Shown here one piece after another: positions 10,750-24,905 of a stretch of DNA of 64,000 bases. The stretch's first letter is position 1, and each line of letters opens with the position of its first letter. The DNA is from Ptiloglossa arizonensis. Taxonomy: Eukaryota > Arthropoda > Insecta > Hymenoptera > Colletidae. The stretch spans positions 124,001-188,000 of the forward strand of contig NW_027478965.1 of assembly GCF_051014685.1 (NCBI RefSeq), given 5' to 3'. The notes beneath the pieces are model-generated. The model made no database searches. It saw only the letters and a program-made list of their open reading frames with translations, and was not told the origin of the DNA. Position numbers and translations under genes: made by a program.

Positions 10750-11624
10750 CTCGCGAACGGATTGACCAATCCGCAAAATTTCTGTTGCATCTGAAAGTAG
10801 AAACTCGCCCGATTACAACGGTATGTGTAGTTTTCCCCTAGGCCGTTCCGGTTATTCATTTCGGGCATCAGAACTGCGAAAATTTTGAGTTTCTCAAGCG
10901 TTTCCTACCTCCAAACTGCCATATCTCGCGAACGGATTGACCAATCCGCAAAATTTCTGTTGCATCTGAAAGTAGAAACTCGCCCGATTACAACGGTATG
11001 CGCACTTTTCCCCTAGGCCGTTCTAGTTACTCGTTTCGAGCATCAGAACTGCGAAAATTTTGAGTTTCTCAAGCGTTTCTTACCTCCAAACTGCCATATC
11101 TCGCGAACGGATTGACCAATCCGCAAAATTTCTGTTGCATCTGAAAGTAAAGGCTCGCCCGATTACAAAGGTATGCGTACTTCTCCCCTAGGCCGTTCTA
11201 GTCATTCGTTCCGAGCATCAGAACTGCGAAAATTTTGAGTTTCTCGAGGGTTCCTTATCTCCAAACTGCCATATCTCGCGAACGGATTGATCAATCCGCA
11301 AAATTTCTGTTGCATCTGAAAGTAGAAACTCGCCCGATTACAACGGTATGCGCACTTTTCCCCTAGGCCGTTCTAGTTATTCGTTTCGAGCATCAGAACT
11401 GCGAAAATTTTGAGTTTCTCAAGCGTTTCTTACCTCCAAACTGCCATATCTCGCGAACGGATTGATCGATCCGCAAAATTTCTGTTTCATCTCAAAGTGG
11501 AAACTCGCCCGATTACAACGGTACGCGTACTTCTCCCCTAGGCCGTTCTAGTCATTCGTTTCGAGCATTAGAACTGCGAAAATTTTGAGTTTCTCAAGCG
11601 TTTCTTACTTCCAAACTGCCATAT
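10750..11624 (+). repeat. 875-bp pentamer higher-order repeat, copy 2
   Basis: This is the direct tandem copy of 9,875-10,749 with the same five monomer types in order. After it the order changes to the f, g, h types of the octamer domain (TTGCTTCTGAATG near 11,660, TAGGTGTAG, then ACATCGGTATGCG). The pentamer repeat is therefore short (two full copies and one partial) and confined to the left edge of family B. Confidence 0.88.
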
Positions 11625-14360
11625 CTCGCGAACGGATTGACCAATCCGCAAAATTTCTGTTGCTTCTGAATGTAGAAACTCGCCCGATTACAACGGTATG
11701 CGCACTCTTCCCCTAGGCCGTTCTAGTTACTCGTTTCGAGCATCAGAACTGCGAAAATTTTGAGTTTCTCATGCGTTTCTTACTTCCAAACTGCCATATC
11801 TCGCGAACGGATTGACCAATCCGCAAAATTTCTGTTGCATCTGAAAGTAGAAACTCGCCCGATTACAACGGTAGGTGTAGTTTTCCCCTAGGTCGTTCTA
11901 GTTATTCGTTTGGAGCATCAGAACTGGGAAAATTTTGAGTTTCTCAAGCGTTTCTTACTTCCAAACTGCCATATCTCGCGAACGGATCGACCAATCCGCA
12001 AAATTTCTGTTGCATCTGAAAGTAGAAACTCGCCCGATTACATCGGTATGCGTACTTTTCCCCTAGGCCGTTCTAGTTATTCGATTCGAGCATCAGAACT
12101 GCGAAAATTTTGAGTTTCTCAAGCGTTTCTTACCTCCAAACTGCCACATCTCGCGAACGGATTGACCAATCCGCAAAATTTCTGCTGCATCTGAAAGTAG
12201 AAACTCGCCCGATTACAACGGTATGTGTAGTTTTCCCCTAGGCCGTTCCAGTTATTCGTTTGGAGCATCTGAACTGCGAAAATTTTGAGTTTCTCAAGCG
12301 TTTCTTACTTCCAAACTGCCATATCTCGCGAACGGATTGACCAATCCGCAAAATTTCTGTTTCATCTCAAAGTAGAAACTCGCCCGATTACAACGGTACG
12401 GGTACTTCTCCCCTAGGCCGTTCTAGTCATTCGTTTCGAGCATCAGAACTACGAAAATTTTGAGTTTCTCAAGCGTTTCTTACCTCCAAACTGCCATATC
12501 TCGCGAACGGATTGACCAATCCGCAAAATTTCTGTTGCATCTGAAAGTAGAAACTCGCCCGATTACAACGGTATGTGTAGTTTTCCCCTAGGCCGTTCCA
12601 GTTATTCATTTCGGGCATCAGAACTGCGAAAATTTTGAGTTTCTCAAGCGTTTCTTACCTCCAAACTGCCATATCTCGCGAACGGATTGACCAATCCGCA
12701 AAATTTCTGTTGCATCTGAAAGTAGAAACTCGCCCGATTACAACGGTATGCGTACTTTTCCCCTAGGCCGTTCTAGTTACTCGTTTCGAGCATCAGAACT
12801 GCGAAAATTTTGAGTTTCTCAAGCGTTTCTTACCTCCAAACTGCCACATCTCGCGAACGGATTGACCAATCCGCAAAATTTCTGCTGCATCTGAAAGTAG
12901 AAACTCGCCCGATTACAACGGTATGTGTAGTTTTCCCCTAGGCCGTTCCAGTTATTCGTTTGGAGCATCTGAACTGCGAAAATTTTGAGTTTCTCAAGCG
13001 TTTCTTACTTCCAAACTGCCATATCTCGCGAACGGATTGACCAATCCGCAAAATTACTGTTTCATCTCAAAGTAGAAACTCGCCCGATTACAACGGTACG
13101 GGTACTGCTCCCCTAGGCCGTTCTAGTCATTCGTTTCGAGCATCAGAACTGCGAAAATTTTGAGTTTCTCAAGCGTTTCTTACCTCCAAACTGCCATATC
13201 TCGCGAACGGATTGACCAATCCGCAAAATTTCTGTTGCATCTGAAAGTAGAAACTCGCCCGATTACAACGGTATGTGTAGTTTTCCCCTAGGCCGTTCCA
13301 GTTATTCATTTCGGGCATCAGAACTGCGAAAATTTTGAGTTTCTCAAGCGTTTCTTACCTCCAAACTGCCATATCTCGCGAACGGATTGACCAATCCGCA
13401 AAATTTCTGTTGCATCTGAAAGTAGAAACTCGCCCGATTACAACGGTATGCGTACTTTTCCCCTAGGCCGTTCTAGTTACTCGTTTCGAGCATCAGAACT
13501 GCGAAAATTTTGAGTTTCTCAAGCGTTTCTTACCTCCAAACTGCCATATCTCGCGAACGGATTGACCGATCCGCAAAATTTCTGTTTCATCTCAAAGTAG
13601 AAACTCGCCCGATTACAACGGTACGCGTACTTCTCCCCTAGGCCGTTCTAGTCATTCGTTTCGAGCATTAGAACTGCGAAAATTTTGAGTTTCTCAAGCG
13701 TTTCTTACTTCCAAACTGCCATATCTCGCGAACGGATTGACCAATCCGCAAAATTTCTGTTGCTTCTGAAAGTAGAAACTCGCCCGATTACAACGGTATG
13801 CGCACTCTTCCCCTAGGCCGTTCTAGTTACTCGTTTCGAGCATCAGAACTGCGAAAATTTTGAGTTTCTCATGCGTTTCTTACCCCCAAACTGCCATATC
13901 TCGCGAACGGATTGACCAATCCGCAAAATTTCTGTTGCATCTGAAAGTAGAAACTCGCCCGATTACAACGGTAGGTGTAGTTTTCCCCTAGGCCGTTCCA
14001 GTTATTCGTTTGGAGCATCTGAACTGCGAAAATTTTGAGTTTCTCAAGCGTTTCTTACTTCCAAACTGCCATATCTCGCGAACGGATTGACCAATCCGCA
14101 AAATTTCTGTTTCATCTCAAAGTAGAAACTCGCCCGATTACAACGGTACGGGTACTTCTCCCCTAGGCCGTTCTAGTCATTCGTTTCGAGCATCAGAACT
14201 GCGAAAATTTTGAGTTTCTCAAACGTTTCTTACCTCCAAACTGCCATATCTCGCGAACGGATTGACCAATCCGCAAAATTTCTGTTGCATCGGAAAGTAG
14301 AAACTCGCCCGATTACAACGGTATGTGTAGTTTTCCCCTAGGCCGTTCCAGTTATTCGTT

Positions 14361-17300
14361 TCGAGCATCAGAACTGGGAAAATTTTGAGTTTCTCAAGCG
14401 TTTCTTACTTCCAAACTGCCATATCTCGCGAACGGATCGACCAATCCGCAAAATTTCTGTTGCATCTGAAAGTAGAAACTCGCCCGATTACATCGGTATG
14501 CGTACTTTTCCCCTAGGCCGTTCTAGTTATTCGATTCGAGCATCAGAACTGCGAAAATTTTGAGTTTCTCAAGCGTTTCTTACCTCCAAACTGCCACATC
14601 TCGCGAACGGATTGACCAATCCGCAAAATTTCTGCTGCATCTGAAAGTAGAAACTCGCCCGATTACAACGGTATGTGTAGTTTTCCCCTAGGCCGTTCCA
14701 GTTATTCGTTTGGAGCATCTGAACTGCGAAAATTTTGAGTTTCTCAAGCGTTTCTTACTTCCAAACTGCCATATCTCGCGAACGGATTGACCAATCCGCA
14801 AAATTTCTGTTTCATCTCAAAGTAGAAACTCGCCCGATTACAACGGTACGGGTACTTCTCCCCTAGGCCGTTCTAGTCATTCGTTTCGAGCATCAGAACT
14901 GCGAAAATTTTGAGTTTCTCAAGCGTTTCTTACCTCCAAACTGCCATATCTCGCGAACGGATTGACCAATCCGCAAAATTTCTGTTGCATCGGAAAGTAG
15001 AAACTCGCCCGATTACAACGGTATGTGTAGTTTTCCCCGAGGCCGTTCCAGTTATTCATTTCGGGCATCAGAACTGCGAAAATTTTGAGTTTCTCAAGCG
15101 TTTCTTACCTCCAAACTGCCATATCTCGCGAACGGATTGACCAATCCGCAAAATTTCTGTTGCATCTGAAAGTAGAAACTCGCCCGATTACAACGGTATG
15201 CGTACTTTTCCCCTAGGCCGTTCTAGTTACTCGTTTCGAGCATCAGAACTGCGAAAATTTTGAGTTTCTCAAGCGTTTCTTACCTCCAAACTGTCATATC
15301 TCGCGAACGGATTGACCGATCCGCAAAATTTCTGTTTCATCTCAAAGTAGAAACTCGCCCGATTACAACGGTACGCGTACTTCTCCCCTAGGCCGTTCTA
15401 GTCATTCGTTTCGAGCATTAGAACTGCGAAAATTTTGAGTTTCTCAAGCGTTTCTTACTTCCAAACTGCCATATCTCGCGAACGGATTGACCAATCCGCA
15501 AAATTTCTGTTGCTTCTGAAAGTAGAAACTCGCCCGATTACAACGGTATGCGCACTTTTCCCCTAGGCCGTTCTAGTTACTCGTTTCGAGCATCAGAACT
15601 GCGAAAATTTTGAGTTTCTCATGCGTTTCTTACCTCCAAACTGCCATATCTCGCGAACGGATTGACCAATCCGCAAAATTTCTGTTGCATCTGAAAGTAG
15701 AAACTCGCCCGATTACAACGGTATGTGTAGTTTTCCCCTAGGCCGTTCCGGTTATTCATTTCGGGCATCAGAACTGCGAAAATTTTGAGTTTCTCAAGCG
15801 TTTCCTACCTCCAAACTGCCATATCTCGCGAACGGATTGACCAATCCGCAAAATTTCTGTTGCTTCTGAAAGTAGAAACTCGCCCGATTACAACGGTATG
15901 CGCACTTTTCCCCTAGGCCGTTCTAGTTACTCGTTTCGAGCATCAGAACTGCGAAAATTTTGAGTTTCTCATGCGTTTCTTACCTCCAAACTGCCATATC
16001 TCGCGAACGGATTGACCAATCCGCAAAATTTCTGTTGCATCTGAAAGTAGAAACTCGCCCGATTACAACGGTATGTGTAGTTTTCCCCTAGGCCGTTCCA
16101 GTTATTCATTTCGGGCATCAGAACTGCGAAAATTTTGAGTTTCTCAAGCGTTTCTTACCTCCAAACTGCCATATCTCGCGAACGGATTGACCAATCCGCA
16201 AAATTTCTGTTGCATCTGAAAGTAGAAACTCGCCCGATTACAACGGTATGTGTAGTTTTCCCCTAGGCCGTTCCAGTTATTCATTTCGGGCATCAGAACT
16301 GCGAAAATTTTGAGTTTCTCAAGCGTTTCTTACCTCCAAACTGCCATATCTCGCGAACGGATCGACCAATCCGCAAAATTTCTGTTGCATCTGAAAGTAG
16401 AAACTCGCCCGATTACATCGGTATGCGTACTTTTCCCCTAGGCCGTTCTAGTTATTCGATTCGAGCATCAGAACTGCGAAAATTTTGAGTTTCTCAAGCG
16501 TTTCTTACCTCCAAACTGCCACATCTCGCGAACGGATTGACCAATCCGCAAAATTTCTGCTCTATCTGAAAGTAGAAACTCGCCCGATTACAACGGTATG
16601 TGTAGTTTTCCCCTAGGCCGTTCCAGTTATTCGTTTGGAGCATCTGAACTGCGAAAATTTTGAGTTTCTCAAGCGTTTCTTACTTCCAAACTGCCATATC
16701 TCGCGAACGGATTGACCAATCCGCAAAATTTCTGTTTCATCTCAAAGTAGAAACTCGCCCGATTACAACGGTACGGGTACTTCTCCCCTAGGCCGTTCTA
16801 GTCATTCGTTTCGAGCATCAGAACTGCGAAAATTTTGAGTTTCTCAAGCGTTTCTTACCTCCAAACTGCCATATCTCGCGAACGGATTGACCAATCCGCA
16901 AAATTTCTGTTGCATCTGAAAGTAGAAACTCGCCCGATTACAACGGTATGTGTAGTTTTCCCCTAGGCCGTTCCAGTTATTCATTTCGGGCATCAGAACT
17001 GCGAAAATTTTGAGTTTCTCAAGCGTTTCTTACCTCCAAACTGCCATATCTCGCGAACGGATTGACCAATCCGCAAAATTTCTGTTGCATCTGAAAGTAG
17101 AAACTCGCCCGATTACAACGGTAGGTGTAGTTTTCCCATAGGCCGTTCTAGTTATTCGTTTCGAGCATCAGAACTGCGAAAATTTTGAGTTTCTCAAGCG
17201 TCTCTTACTTCCAAACTGCCACATCTCGCGAACGGATCGACCAATCCGCAAAATTTCTGTTGCATCTGAAGTAGAAACTCGCCCGATTACAACGGTATGT

Positions 17301-19481
17301 GTAGTTTTCCCCTAGGCCGTTCCAGTTATTCGTTTCGAGCATCAGAACTGCGAAAATTTTGAGTTTCTCAAGCGTTTCTTACCTCCAAACTGCCATATCT
17401 CGCGAACGGATTGACCAATCCGCAAAATTTCTGTTGCATCTGAAAGTAAAGGCTCGCCCGATTACAAAGGTATGCGTACTTCTCCCCTAGGCCGTTCTAG
17501 TCATTCGTTCCGAGCATCAGAACTGCGAAAATTTTGAGTTTCTCGAGGGTTCCTTATCTCCAAACTGCCATATCTCGCGAACGGATTGATCAATCCGCAA
17601 AATTTCTGTTGCATCTGAAAGTAGAAACTCGCCCGATTACAACGGTATGCGCACTTTTCCCCTAGGCCGTTCTAGTTATTCGTTTCGAGCATCAGAACTG
17701 CGAAAATTTTGAGTTTCTCAAGCGTTTCTTACCTCCAAACTGCCATATCTCGCGAACGGATTGACCGATCCGCAAAATTTCTGTTTCATCTCAAAGTGGA
17801 AACTCGCCCGATTACAACGGTACGCGTACTTCTCCCCTAGGCCGTTCTAGTCATTCGTTTCGAGCATTAGAACTGCGAAAATTTTGAGTTTCTCAAGCGT
17901 TTCTTACTTCCAAACTGCCATATCTCGCGAACGGATTGACCAATCCGCAAAATTTCTGTTGCTTCTGAAAGTAGAAACTCGCCCGATTACAACGGTATGC
18001 GCACTCTTCCCCTAGGCCGTTCTAGTTACTCGTTTCGAGCATCAGAACTGCGAAAATTTTGAGTTTCTCATGCGTTTCTTACTTCCAAACTGCCATATCT
18101 CGCGAACGGATTGACCAATCCGCAAAATTTCTGTTGCATCTGAAAGTAGAAACTCGCCCGATTACAACGGTAGGTGTTGTTTTCCCCTAGGTCGTTCTAG
18201 TTATTCGTTTCGAGCATCAGAACTGGGAAAATTTTGAGTTTCTCAAGCGTTTCTTACCTCCAAACTGCCATATCTCGCGAACGGATTGACCAATCCGCAA
18301 AATTTCTGTTGCATCTGAAAGTAGAAACTCGCCCGATTACAACGGTATGCGTACTTTTCCCCTAGGCCGTTCTAGTTACTCGTTTCGAGCATCAGAACTG
18401 CGAAAATTTTGAGTTTCTCAAGCGTTTCTTACCTCCAAACTGCCACATCTCGCGAACGGATTGACCAATCCGCAAAATTTCTGCTGCATCTGAAAGTAGA
18501 AACTCGCCCGATTACAACGGTATGTGTAGTTTTCCCCTAGGCCGTTCCAGTTATTCGTTTGGAGCATCTGAACTGCGAAAATTTTGAGTTTCTCAAGCGT
18601 TTCTTACTTCCAAACTGCCATATCTCGCGAACGGATTGACCAATCCGCAAAATTTCTGTTTCATCTCAAAGTAGAAACTCGCCCGATTACAACGGTACGG
18701 GTACTTCTCCCCTAGGCCGTTCTAGTCATTCGTTTCGAGCATCAGAACTGCGAAAATTTTGAGTTTCTCAAGCGTTTCTTACCTCCAAACTGCCATATCT
18801 CGCGAACGGATTGACCAATCCGCAAAATTTCTGTTGCATCTGAAAGTAGAAACTCGCCCGATTACAACGGTATGTGTAGTTTTCCCCTAGGCCGTTCCAG
18901 TTATTCATTTCGGGCATCAGAACTGCGAAAATTTTGAGTTTCTCAAGCGTTTCTTACCTCCAAACTGCCATATCTCGCGAACGGATTGACCAATCCGCAA
19001 AATTTCTGTTGCATCTGAAAGTAGAAACTCGCCCGATTACAACGGTATGCGTACTTTTCCCCTAGGCCGTTCTAGTTACTCGTTTCGAGCATCAGAACTG
19101 CGAAAATTTTGAGTTTCTCAAGCGTTTCTTACCTCCAAACTGCCATATCTCGCGAACGGATTGACCGATCCGCAAAATTTCTGTTTCATCTCAAAGTAGA
19201 AACTCGCCCGATTACAACGGTACGCGTACTTCTCCCCTAGGCCGTTCTAGTCATTCGTTTCGAGCATTAGAACTGCGAAAATTTTGAGTTTCTCAAGCGT
19301 TTCTTACTTCCAAACTGCCATATCTCGCGAACGGATTGACCAATCCGCAAAATTTCTGTTGCTTCTGAAAGTAGAAACTCGCCCGATTACAACGGTATGC
19401 GCACTCTTCCCCTAGGCCGTTCTAGTTACTCGTTTCGAGCATCAGAACTGCGAAAATTTTGAGTTTCTCATGCGTTTCTTA
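14361..19481 (+). repeat. Large duplication, period 5,424 bp, copy 1
   Basis: Rare markers recur exactly 5,424 bp downstream: the GAACTGGG triple G at 14,376, CCCCGAGGCC near 15,037, TCTGCTCTATC near 16,556, the one-base-deleted CTGAAGTAG at 17,266 and GTAGGTGTTGTTTTCC near 18,170. The spacing equals 31 x 175 less one base, the deleted base lying in the interval. Similarity extends to about 19,481, leaving roughly 300 bp before copy 2 that do not fit the simple tandem model and were probably altered by later exchange. Confidence 0.88.
17266..17274 (+). repeat. One-base deletion making a 174-bp B monomer
   Basis: CTGAAGTAG replaces the usual CTGAAAGTAG. The same event is seen at 22,690-22,698, exactly 5,424 bp away, inside the large duplication. 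Together these two sites account for the entire 2-bp shortfall over 312 B periods. Confidence 0.9.
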
Positions 19482-19783
19482 CTTCCAAACTGCCATATCT
19501 CGCGAACGGATTGACCAATCCGCAAAATTTCTGTTGCATCTGAAAGTAGAAACTCGCCCGATTACAACGGTAGGTGTTGTTTTCCCCTAGGTCGTTCTAG
19601 TTATTCGTTTCGAGCATCAGAACTGGGAAAATTTTGAGTTTCTCAAGCGTTTCTTACCTCCAAACTGCCATATCTCGCGAACGGATTGACCAATCCGCAA
19701 AATTTCTGTTGCATCTGAAAGTAGAAACTCGCCCGATTACAACGGTATGCGTACTTTTCCCCTAGGCCGTTCTAGTTACTCGT

Positions 19784-22700
19784 TTCGAGCATCAGAACTG
19801 GGAAAATTTTGAGTTTCTCAAGCGTTTCTTACTTCCAAACTGCCATATCTCGCGAACGGATCGACCAATCCGCAAAATTTCTGTTGCATCTGAAAGTAGA
19901 AACTCGCCCGATTACATCGGTATGCGTACTTTTCCCCTAGGCCGTTCTAGTTATTCGATTCGAGCATCAGAACTGCGAAAATTTTGAGTTTCTCAAGCGT
20001 TTCTTACCTCCAAACTGCCACATCTCGCGAACGGATTGACCAATCCGCAAAATTTCTGCTGCATCTGAAAGTAGAAACTCGCCCGATTACAACGGTATGT
20101 GTAGTTTTCCCCTAGGCCGTTCCAGTTATTCGTTTGGAGCATCTGAACTGCGAAAATTTTGAGTTTCTCAAGCGTTTCTTACTTCCAAACTGCCATATCT
20201 CGCGAACGGATTGACCAATCCGCAAAATTTCTGTTTCATCTCAAAGTAGAAACTCGCCCGATTACAACGGTACGGGTACTTCTCCCCTAGGCCGTTCTAG
20301 TCATTCGTTTCGAGCATCAGAACTGCGAAAATTTTGAGTTTCTCAAGCGTTTCTTACCTCCAAACTGCCATATCTCGCGAACGGATTGACCAATCCGCAA
20401 AATTTCTGTTGCATCGGAAAGTAGAAACTCGCCCGATTACAACGGTATGTGTAGTTTTCCCCGAGGCCGTTCCAGTTATTCATTTCGGGCATCAGAACTG
20501 CGAAAATTTTGAGTTTCTCAAGCGTTTCTTACCTCCAAACTGCCATATCTCGCGAACGGATTGACCAATCCGCAAAATTTCTGTTGCATCTGAAAGTAGA
20601 AACTCGCCCGATTACAACGGTATGCGTACTTTTCCCCTAGGCCGTTCTAGTTACTCGTTTCGAGCATCAGAACTGCGAAAATTTTGAGTTTCTCAAGCGT
20701 TTCTTACCTCCAAACTGTCATATCTCGCGAACGGATTGACCGATCCGCAAAATTTCTGTTTCATCTCAAAGTAGAAACTCGCCCGATTACAACGGTACGC
20801 GTACTTCTCCCCTAGGCCGTTCTAGTCATTCGTTTCGAGCATTAGAACTGCGAAAATTTTGAGTTTCTCAAGCGTTTCTTACTTCCAAACTGCCATATCT
20901 CGCGAACGGATTGACCAATCCGCAAAATTTCTGTTGCTTCTGAAAGTAGAAACTCGCCCGATTACAACGGTATGCGCACTTTTCCCCTAGGCCGTTCTAG
21001 TTACTCGTTTCGAGCATCAGAACTGCGAAAATTTTGAGTTTCTCATGCGTTTCTTACCTCCAAACTGCCATATCTCGCGAACGGATTGACCAATCCGCAA
21101 AATTTCTGTTGCATCTGAAAGTAGAAACTCGCCCGATTACAACGGTATGTGTAGTTTTCCCCTAGGCCGTTCCGGTTATTCATTTCGGGCATCAGAACTG
21201 CGAAAATTTTGAGTTTCTCAAGCGTTTCCTACCTCCAAACTGCCATATCTCGCGAACGGATTGACCAATCCGCAAAATTTCTGTTGCTTCTGAAAGTAGA
21301 AACTCGCCCGATTACAACGGTATGCGCACTTTTCCCCTAGGCCGTTCTAGTTACTCGTTTCGAGCATCAGAACTGCGAAAATTTTGAGTTTCTCATGCGT
21401 TTCTTACCTCCAAACTGCCATATCTCGCGAACGGATTGACCAATCCGCAAAATTTCTGTTGCATCTGAAAGTAGAAACTCGCCCTATTACAACGGTATGT
21501 GTAGTTTTCCCCTAGGCCGTTCCAGTTATTCATTTCGGGCATCAGAACTGCGAAAATTTTGAGTTTCTCAAGCGTTTCTTACCTCCAAACTGCCATATCT
21601 CGCGAACGGATTGACCAATCCGCAAAATTTCTGTTGCATCTGAAAGTAGAAACTCGCCCGATTACAACGGTATGTGTAGTTTTCCCCTAGGCCGTTCCAG
21701 TTATTCATTTCGGGCATCAGAACTGCGAAAATTTTGAGTTTCTCAAGCGTTTCTTACCTCCAAACTGCCATATCTCGCGAACGGATCGACCAATCCGCAA
21801 AATTTCTGTTGCATCTGAAAGTAGAAACTCGCCCGATTACATCGGTATGCGTACTTTTCCCCTAGGCCGTTCTAGTTATTCGATTCGAGCATCAGAACTG
21901 CGAAAATTTTGAGTTTCTCAAGCGTTTCTTACCTCCAAACTGCCACATCTCGCGAACGGATTGACCAATCCGCAAAATTTCTGCTCTATCTGAAAGTAGA
22001 AACTCGCCCGATTACAACGGTATGTGTAGTTTTCCCCTAGGCCGTTCCAGTTATTCGTTTGGAGCATCTGAACTGCGAAAATTTTGAGTTTCTCAAGCGT
22101 TTCTTACTTCCAAACTGCCATATCTCGCGAACGGATTGACCAATCCGCAAAATTTCTGTTTCATCTCAAAGTAGAAACTCGCCCGATTACAACGGTACGG
22201 GTACTTCTCCCCTAGGCCGTTCTAGTCATTCGTTTCGAGCATCAGAACTGCGAAAATTTTGAGTTTCTCAAGCGTTTCTTACCTCCAAACTGCCATATCT
22301 CGCGAACGGATTGACCAATCCGCAAAATTTCTGTTGCATCTGAAAGTAGAAACTCGCCCGATTACAACGGTATGTGTAGTTTTCCCCTAGGCCGTTCCAG
22401 TTATTCATTTCGGGCATCAGAACTGCGAAAATTTTGAGTTTCTCAAGCGTTTCTTACCTCCAAACTGCCATATCTCGCGAACGGATTGACCAATCCGCAA
22501 AATTTCTGTTGCATCTGAAAGTAGAAACTCGCCCGATTACAACGGTAGGTGTAGTTTTCCCATAGGCCGTTCTAGTTATTCGTTTCGAGCATCAGAACTG
22601 CGAAAATTTTGAGTTTCTCAAGCGTCTCTTACTTCCAAACTGCCACATCTCGCGAACGGATCGACCAATCCGCAAAATTTCTGTTGCATCTGAAGTAGAA

Positions 22701-24905
22701 ACTCGCCCGATTACAACGGTATGTGTAGTTTTCCCCTAGGCCGTTCCAGTTATTCGTTTCGAGCATCAGAACTGCGAAAATTTTGAGTTTCTCAAGCGTT
22801 TCTTACCTCCAAACTGCCATATCTCGCGAACGGATTGACCAATCCGCAAAATTTCTGTTGCATCTGAAAGTAAAGGCTCGCCCGATTACAAAGGTATGCG
22901 TACTTCTCCCCTAGGCCGTTCTAGTCATTCGTTCCGAGCATCAGAACTGCGAAAATTTTGAGTTTCTCGAGGGTTCCTTATCTCCAAACTGCCATATCTC
23001 GCGAACGGATTGATCAATCCGCAAAATTTCTGTTGCATCTGAAAGTAGAAACTCGCCCGATTACAACGGTATGCGCACTTTTCCCCTAGGCCGTTCTAGT
23101 TATTCGTTTCGAGCATCAGAACTGCGAAAATTTTGAGTTTCTCAAGCGTTTCTTACCTCCAAACTGCCATATCTCGCGAACGGATTGACCGATCCGCAAA
23201 ATTTCTGTTTCATCTCAAAGTGGAAACTCGCCCGATTACAACGGTACGCGTACTTCTCCCCTAGGCCGTTCTAGTCATTCGTTTCGAGCATTAGAACTGC
23301 GAAAATTTTGAGTTTCTCAAGCGTTTCTTACTTCCAAACTGCCATATCTCGCGAACGGATTGACCAATCCGCAAAATTTCTGTTGCTTCTGAAAGTAGAA
23401 ACTCGCCCGATTACAACGGTATGCGCACTCTTCCCCTAGGCCGTTCTAGTTACTCGTTTCGAGCATCAGAACTGCGAAAATTTTGAGTTTCTCATGCGTT
23501 TCTTACTTCCAAACTGCCATATCTCGCGAACGGATTGACCAATCCGCAAAATTTCTGTTGCATCTGAAAGTAGAAACTCGCCCGATTACAACGGTAGGTG
23601 TTGTTTTCCCCTAGGTCGTTCTAGTTATTCGTTTCGAGCATCAGAACTGGGAAAATTTTGAGTTTCTCAAGCGTTTCTTACCTCCAAACTGCCATATCTC
23701 GCGAACGGATTGACCAATCCGCAAAATTTCTGTTGCATCTGAAAGTAGAAACTCGCCCGATTACAACGGTATGCGTACTTTTCCCCTAGGCCGTTCTAGT
23801 TACTCGTTTCGAGCATCAGAACTGCGAAAATTTTGAGTTTCTCAAGCGTTTCTTACCTCCAAACTGCCACATCTCGCGAACGGATTGACCAATCCGCAAA
23901 ATTTCTGCTGCATCTGAAAGTAGAAACTCGCCCGATTACAACGGTATGTGTAGTTTTCCCCTAGGCCGTTCCAGTTATTCGTTTGGAGCATCTGAACTGC
24001 GAAAATTTTGAGTTTCTCAAGCGTTTCTTACTTCCAAACTGCCATATCTCGCGAACGGATTGACCAATCCGCAAAATTTCTGTTTCATCTCAAAGTAGAA
24101 ACTCGCCCGATTACAACGGTACGGGTACTTCTCCCCTAGGCCGTTCTAGTCATTCGTTTCGAGCATCAGAACTGCGAAAATTTTGAGTTTCTCAAGCGTT
24201 TCTTACCTCCAAACTGCCATATCTCGCGAACGGATTGACCAATCCGCAAAATTTCTGTTGCATCTGAAAGTAGAAACTCGCCCGATTACAACGGTATGTG
24301 TAGTTTTCCCCTAGGCCGTTCCAGTTATTCATTTCGGGCATCAGAACTGCGAAAATTTTGAGTTTCTCAAGCGTTTCTTACCTCCAAACTGCCATATCTC
24401 GCGAACGGATTGACCAATCCGCAAAATTTCTGTTGCATCTGAAAGTAGAAACTCGCCCGATTACAACGGTATGCGTACTTTTCCCCTAGGCCGTTCTAGT
24501 TACTCGTTTCGAGCATCAGAACTGCGAAAATTTTGAGTTTCTCAAGCGTTTCTTACCTCCAAACTGCCATATCTCGCGAACGGATTGACCGATCCGCAAA
24601 ATTTCTGTTTCATCTCAAAGTAGAAACTCGCCCGATTACAACGGTACGCGTACTTCTCCCCTAGGCCGTTCTAGTCATTCGTTTCGAGCATTAGAACTGC
24701 GAAAATTTTGAGTTTCTCAAGCGTTTCTTACTTCCAAACTGCCATATCTCGCGAACGGATTGACCAATCCGCAAAATTTCTGTTGCTTCTGAAAGTAGAA
24801 ACTCGCCCGATTACAACGGTATGCGCACTCTTCCCCTAGGCCGTTCTAGTTACTCGTTTCGAGCATCAGAACTGCGAAAATTTTGAGTTTCTCATGCGTT
24901 TCTTA
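19784..24905 (+). repeat. Large duplication, period 5,424 bp, copy 2
   Basis: This copy matches 14,361-19,481 with few substitutions. One is GCCCTATTAC near 21,482, where copy 1 has GCCCGATTAC. The match ends near 24,905, where TTACCCCCAAAC replaces the copy 1 TTACTTCCAAAC. Identical 76-codon chance ORFs starting at 14,910 and 20,334 mark the same duplication. Near-identity over about 5.1 kb implies recent copying. Confidence 0.88.

Larger units (their letters stand above)
11625..23872 (+). repeat. Irregular higher-order domain of monomer types a-h
   Basis: Monomers fall into recurring types: a (GCCACATC, CTGCTGCATC, TTTGGAGCATCTG), b (TTTCATCTCAAAG, ACGGGTACTTCTCC), c (GTGTAG, TTCATTTCGGGCATC), d (GCGTACTTTT, TTACTCG), e (GACCGATCC, TTTCATCTC, GCATTAG), f (TTGCTTCTG, CTCATGCGTTTC), g (TAGGTGTAG, GTCGTTC, often GAACTGGG) and h (GATCGACC, ACATCGG, TTCGATTCG). 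Type a starts at 12,150, 12,850, 14,600, 16,525, 18,449, 20,024, 21,949 and 23,873. Unit lengths are therefore 4, 10, 11, 11, 9, 11 and 11 monomers. These units expand and shuffle the a-h order and include hybrids, such as a g/a hybrid near 13,900. Confidence 0.8.

Noticed and set aside
14361..24905. Assembly artefact as the explanation for multi-kilobase duplications
   Set aside because: It cannot be excluded from sequence alone, but the copies carry private substitutions and different junctions, which favours real copies. I kept it as a caveat, not a conclusion.
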